Shown: positions 60,767 through 63,680 of the stretch, in pieces | Position numbering within the stretch: position 1 is the first letter of the stretch | Layout: every line of letters starts with the position of its first letter | Source: Winslowiella arboricola | GTDB lineage: Bacteria; Pseudomonadota; Gammaproteobacteria; Enterobacterales; Enterobacteriaceae | Assembly: GCF_025527015.1 (NCBI RefSeq) | Contig: NZ_JAODIM010000029.1 | Location: forward strand, 1-63,680 | Reading direction: 5' to 3' | DNA: 63,680 nt | The notes under the pieces: generated by a model | Seen by the model: only the letters and a program-made list of their open reading frames with translations | What the model was told of the DNA's origin: nothing | The model's database searches: none | Program-made: the position numbers and the translations under genes

Positions 60767-62071
60767 TCAGGCAGAAGCTGTCTGATTCATCAGATCCTGG
60801 AAGCCAGTGGCTTTTTCAGTCACTTTCGCTTTTTCCAGTACCGCTTCAACAGCCTGTTCTTCCAGAGCAACATTACGCATGTTGTTCATCAGCTCGTTGT
60901 TTTTGCTGTAGAACTCGATCACTTCCTGCGGATCTTCATACGCAGAAGCCATCTCTTCGATCAGCGTTTTAACGCGCTCTTCGTCAGCTTTCAGCTCATG
61001 GGTACGAATCACTTCGCCCAGCAGCAAACCAACCACTACGCGGCGTTTTGCCTGCTCTTCGAACAGTTCACGAGGCAGTTCCAGCGCTTGCTTCTCATCG
61101 CCGCCGAAACGCTGTGCAGCCTGACGGCGCAGAACGTCGATTTCACTGTCAACCAGTGCAGCCGGAACGTCGATTTCGTTGGCGCTGATCAGACCGTCGA
61201 TAGCCTGAGTTTTAACACGGTTACGCACCGCGCCTTTCAGCTCACGCTGCATGTTTTTACGCACTTCAGCACGCAGGCCTTCAACTGAACCATCTTCAAC
61301 GCCGAAACGTTTGATGAACTCTTCAGTGAATTCTGGCAGTTCACGCTCTTCAACTTTCTTCAGCACGATTTCAAACTTCGCTGCTTTCCCTTTCAGGTTT
61401 TCAGCGTGGTAATCTTCCGGGAAGTTAACGTCGATGGTGAAGGTTTCGCCCGCTTTATGGCCAACAACGCCCTCTTCGAAGCCTGGGATCATACGACCCT
61501 GGCCCATTGCCAGTACGAAGTCAGACGCTTTGCCGCCTTCGAACTCTTCACCGTCTACTGAACCGGTGAAATCAACGGTCGCGCGATCTTCAGCCGTTGC
61601 TGCCGCGTCAGTCTCTTTCCAGGTCGCCTGCTGCTTACGCAGGGTATCGAGCATGGTATCGACGTCAGCATCGGTCACTTCAACAACCGGCTTCTCAACT
61701 TCGATCGCTTCCAGACCTTTCAGTTCAACCTGTGGATACACTTCGAACTCAACGGTGAAAGTGAAGTCTTCACCAACCTTGTAGTCGCCTGGCACATATT
61801 TCGGTGCGCCAGCCGGGCTGATTTGTTCTTTAATGATGGCGTCAACAAAGTTGCGCTGCATCAGATCGCCCAGTACGTCCTGGCGAACAGAAGCACCATA
61901 ACGCTGTGCAACTACGCTCATTGGTACTTTGCCTTTACGGAAGCCATCGATACGTACTTTTTTAGCCACGTCGACCAGCTCTTTTTTCACAGCGTTTTCG
62001 ATGCTGTCAGCAGCGACAGTAATCGTAACGCGACGGCCCAGGCCCTGAGTGGTTTCTACTGAAACTTGCAT
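60767..62071 (-). CDS. tig: Trigger factor Tig
   Basis: 434 residues. The N-terminal ribosome-binding domain carries the GFRKGKVP signature (about 43-50), followed by an FKBP-type PPIase domain (about 155-240) and a C-terminal chaperone domain. It is the first chaperone to meet nascent chains at the ribosome exit. It is upstream of clpP by conserved order, ending at its own terminator. Confidence 0.98.
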   Translation of the reverse strand: MQVSVETTQGLGRRVTITVAADSIENAVKKELVDVAKKVRIDGFRKGKVPMSVVAQRYGASVRQDVLGDLMQRNFVDAIIKEQISPAGAPKYVPGDYKVGEDFTFTVEFEVYPQVELKGLEAIEVEKPVVEVTDADVDTMLDTLRKQQATWKETDAAATAEDRATVDFTGSVDGEEFEGGKASDFVLAMGQGRMIPGFEEGVVGHKAGETFTIDVNFPEDYHAENLKGKAAKFEIVLKKVEERELPEFTEEFIKRFGVEDGSVEGLRAEVRKNMQRELKGAVRNRVKTQAIDGLISANEIDVPAALVDSEIDVLRRQAAQRFGGDEKQALELPRELFEEQAKRRVVVGLLLGEVIRTHELKADEERVKTLIEEMASAYEDPQEVIEFYSKNNELMNNMRNVALEEQAVEAVLEKAKVTEKATGFQDLMNQTASA

Positions 62072-62394
62072 CTTGTTACCTCAAAAAAATCACGTGCTCG
62101 GTTAACTTCAGACAAGACATCCATCGCCAGTGACGATCTGATGCCCTCTCCGACAACCGGGACGGCCTCTGTTGTCAGAACCGCCTTCCCTGTTACCAGA
62201 AGCGTCCCGAAGACATTCCGGAAAAATAGACGCAGCATTATAGCGGCATCACTGTACTGAGTCGAGAACGCAAAGGCCCTCAACCGCGGTGCTTTTTTAC
62301 AAATTCCGACTTAACTCGCAAATTACTCATGGGCGAACGCTAAAAACGACAAAACGGCCCGCGGGCCGTTTTGATTGATTACTGCATCTGATTG
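62072..62394. other. Region between tig and bolA
   Basis: About 320 bases containing the tig promoter/leader (not resolved) and the bolA terminator at 62351-62372. No open frame or RNA gene is supported. Confidence 0.6.
62351..62372. terminator. Terminator of bolA
   Basis: AAAACGGCCC and GGGCCGTTTT arms around GC, with T runs on both strands; serves bolA on the minus strand. Confidence 0.85.
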
Positions 62395-62709
62395 TCAGGC
62401 CAGCGTACCGGCGCCACGACAATTTGGTGAGGCCGGTACGGTATCCTGTAGCCCTTCCCACTCTTTCACGGTGTAGGTATGCAGCGCCAGCGCATGCACA
62501 CTGCCCGCCAGTTCATCGGCCAGCACACCATAAATGGCGCGGTGTCGCATCAGGAAGCGTTGATTCGTGAAACTGTCACTGACGATAATCACTTTAAAGT
62601 GACTCTCGGAGCCTGCAGGCACATTGTGACGGTAGCTTTCGTCATGCACTTCCAGATGTACCGGACTGAACGCCGTGCGTAACTTTTCTTCTATTTGTCC
62701 GCGAATCAT
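62395..62709 (-). CDS. bolA: Stress morphogene regulator BolA
   Basis: 104 residues of the BolA/IbaG fold with [20 protein letters not shown] and the conserved His in RHRAIYGVL, which binds [2Fe-2S] with monothiol glutaredoxin. It affects cell shape, biofilm and iron-sulfur handling in stationary phase. Divergent from yajG across 288 bases. Confidence 0.97.
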   Translation of the reverse strand: MIRGQIEEKLRTAFSPVHLEVHDESYRHNVPAGSESHFKVIIVSDSFTNQRFLMRHRAIYGVLADELAGSVHALALHTYTVKEWEGLQDTVPASPNCRGAGTLA

Positions 62710-62997
62710 AACTGCACTCCTCTACGGCAGCGAGCTGCGCCCCATCTCTTTCAATAATAGTCGGTTTTTTCCCCGACCCGCGGCTTAGCGATGAAAATTT
62801 CTTAAGCTGTTCTTTTCTCAGGTCGCAATTCCCCCGCTGCGCTTTGCCGTTGCGCTGTCGGCTTCACCCTTCAGTAAGTCCGAAAAAAACGCAAGGTGAT
62901 GAATTTACGCACCATCAGGGCTTCCCTCCACGCCTGCCAATGATATGATGGCCGGAGTTTTGTCAGCACTACAACTTAGGCGAACGAGAAAATAAGC

Positions 62998-63680
62998 ATG
63001 TTAAAAAAATTATTATTTCCGCTGCTGGCCGTCTTTATTCTGGCTGGCTGTGCAAGCAACAGCAATACATTAAACGTTTCACCCAAAATTCAGCTGCCAC
63101 AACAGGACCCGGGTCTGATGGGCGTCACCGTCAGTATCAACGGTGCCGACCAGCGTAGTGACCAGGCGCTGGCGAAAGTGAATCGCGATGGCCAGCTGGT
63201 GACCCTGACCCCTTCACGCGACCTGCGTTTCCTGCTGCAGGAAGTGCTGGAGAAACAGATGGGCGCACGCGGTTATATGATTGGCCCGACTGGCGCCGTC
63301 GATCTGCAGATCGTGGTTAACAATCTGTATGCCGATGTCACCCAGGGTAATGTGCGTTACAGCATTACCACCAAAGCAGACATCTCGATTATTGCCACCG
63401 CGAAAAACGGCAATAAGCAGGTGAAAAACTATCGTCAGACCTACAGTGTTGAAGGTGCGTTTGCTGCTAACAACACCAAAATCACCAACGCGGTTAACGC
63501 TACGTTGAGTGACGTGATCGCCGATATGGCGCAAGATACCAGCGTCAGCGCCTTTATTAAACAGGAGGAGGGCGTTACGTTGAGCGAAAATGCGCAGGTA
63601 ATTATTGGCCATAAAATCCTTGTGGCGATGCAATTTATCGTCACGGGCGGCGAGAACGCCGCCCCTACGATGCCTGCTGT
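62998..63680 (+). CDS. yajG: Lipoprotein YajG, partial at window edge, unusual 3' extension
   Basis: The frame opens with a lipoprotein signal (LAGC, Cys18) and matches E. coli YajG (192 aa) through LPQQDPGLMGVTVSINGADQRSDQALAKV and SRDLRFLLQEVLEKQMGARGYM to SAFIKQ near residue 189. It then stays open for at least 38 more codons to the window end and reads through a GGGCGGCG-type palindrome as GGENAAPT. Either YajG is extended here or its native stop was displaced by the repeat. ampG, next in E. coli, would lie beyond the window. Confidence 0.9.
   Translation, partial: MLKKLLFPLLAVFILAGCASNSNTLNVSPKIQLPQQDPGLMGVTVSINGADQRSDQALAKVNRDGQLVTLTPSRDLRFLLQEVLEKQMGARGYMIGPTGAVDLQIVVNNLYADVTQGNVRYSITTKADISIIATAKNGNKQVKNYRQTYSVEGAFAANNTKITNAVNATLSDVIADMAQDTSVSAFIKQEEGVTLSENAQVIIGHKILVAMQFIVTGGENAAPTMPA
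63645..63664. repeat. Palindromic repeat inside the yajG frame
   Basis: GGGCGGCG-AGAA-CGCCGCCC, an intact member of the dispersed family, lies in frame with the extended yajG and near the window end. Confidence 0.92.

Overview
This window is a chromosomal segment of a gamma-proteobacterium of the order Enterobacterales, most likely family Erwiniaceae (Pantoea/Erwinia type). The evidence is an almost complete run of genes in the order known from Escherichia coli between yajG and ybbO, read here in reverse (ybbO at the left, yajG at the right). The proteins are typical enterobacterial lengths, and a cysteine-resistance gene pair (ccdA-like gene plus decR/ccdR) resembles one known from Pantoea. 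Species cannot be fixed from sequence alone.

Left edge (1-1250): two tandem ~510-bp units. Each holds a complete type I toxin-antitoxin module of the Hok/Sok family: a 51-residue toxin on the minus strand, a short overlapping leader frame, an antisense RNA with its own promoter and terminator, and the 5'/3' fold-back pairing of hok mRNA. Then (1.2-4.8 kb) ybbO, cnoX, qmcA, ybbJ and cueR. At 4.9-8.1 kb a small lipoprotein gene is followed by copA behind a textbook CueR operator. At 8.2-11.1 kb lie ybaP, the small RNA chiX, ybaK, and a LysR regulator divergent from a PACE-type efflux pump.

Middle (11-34 kb): a GC-rich gene-free stretch with hairpins and a hexamer repeat, then ushA, fsr, ybaL, gsk, hemH, adk, an unknown gene divergent from a LysR regulator, htpG (sigma-32 promoter), recR, ybaB, dnaX (with a conserved programmed frameshift), apt, ybaN, priC, a GlsB/YeaQ-type gene, rsmS, acrR and acrAB. 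mscK, which sits between acrR and rsmS in E. coli, is absent, and rsmS and acrR overlap tail to tail.

Zinc block (34.2-37.5 kb): zinc-free paralogues of ribosomal proteins L31 and L36, and a metal ABC transporter operon, each preceded by a near-perfect Zur box. This is a compact zinc-starvation island.

Right half (37.7-63.7 kb): an unknown gene, tomB-hha, 4.5S RNA, atl (ybaZ), ybaY, tesB, amtB-glnK behind a perfect sigma-54 promoter, mdlAB, decR/ccdA, cof, ybaE, queC, fadM, ybaV, ppiD, hupB, lon, clpX, clpP (sigma-32 promoters at lon and clpP), tig, bolA, and yajG running off the edge. A dispersed palindromic repeat (GGGCGGCG-N4-CGCCGCCC) occurs in six places, nearly all at gene 3' ends. I see no insertion sequence, CRISPR array, prophage or tRNA.
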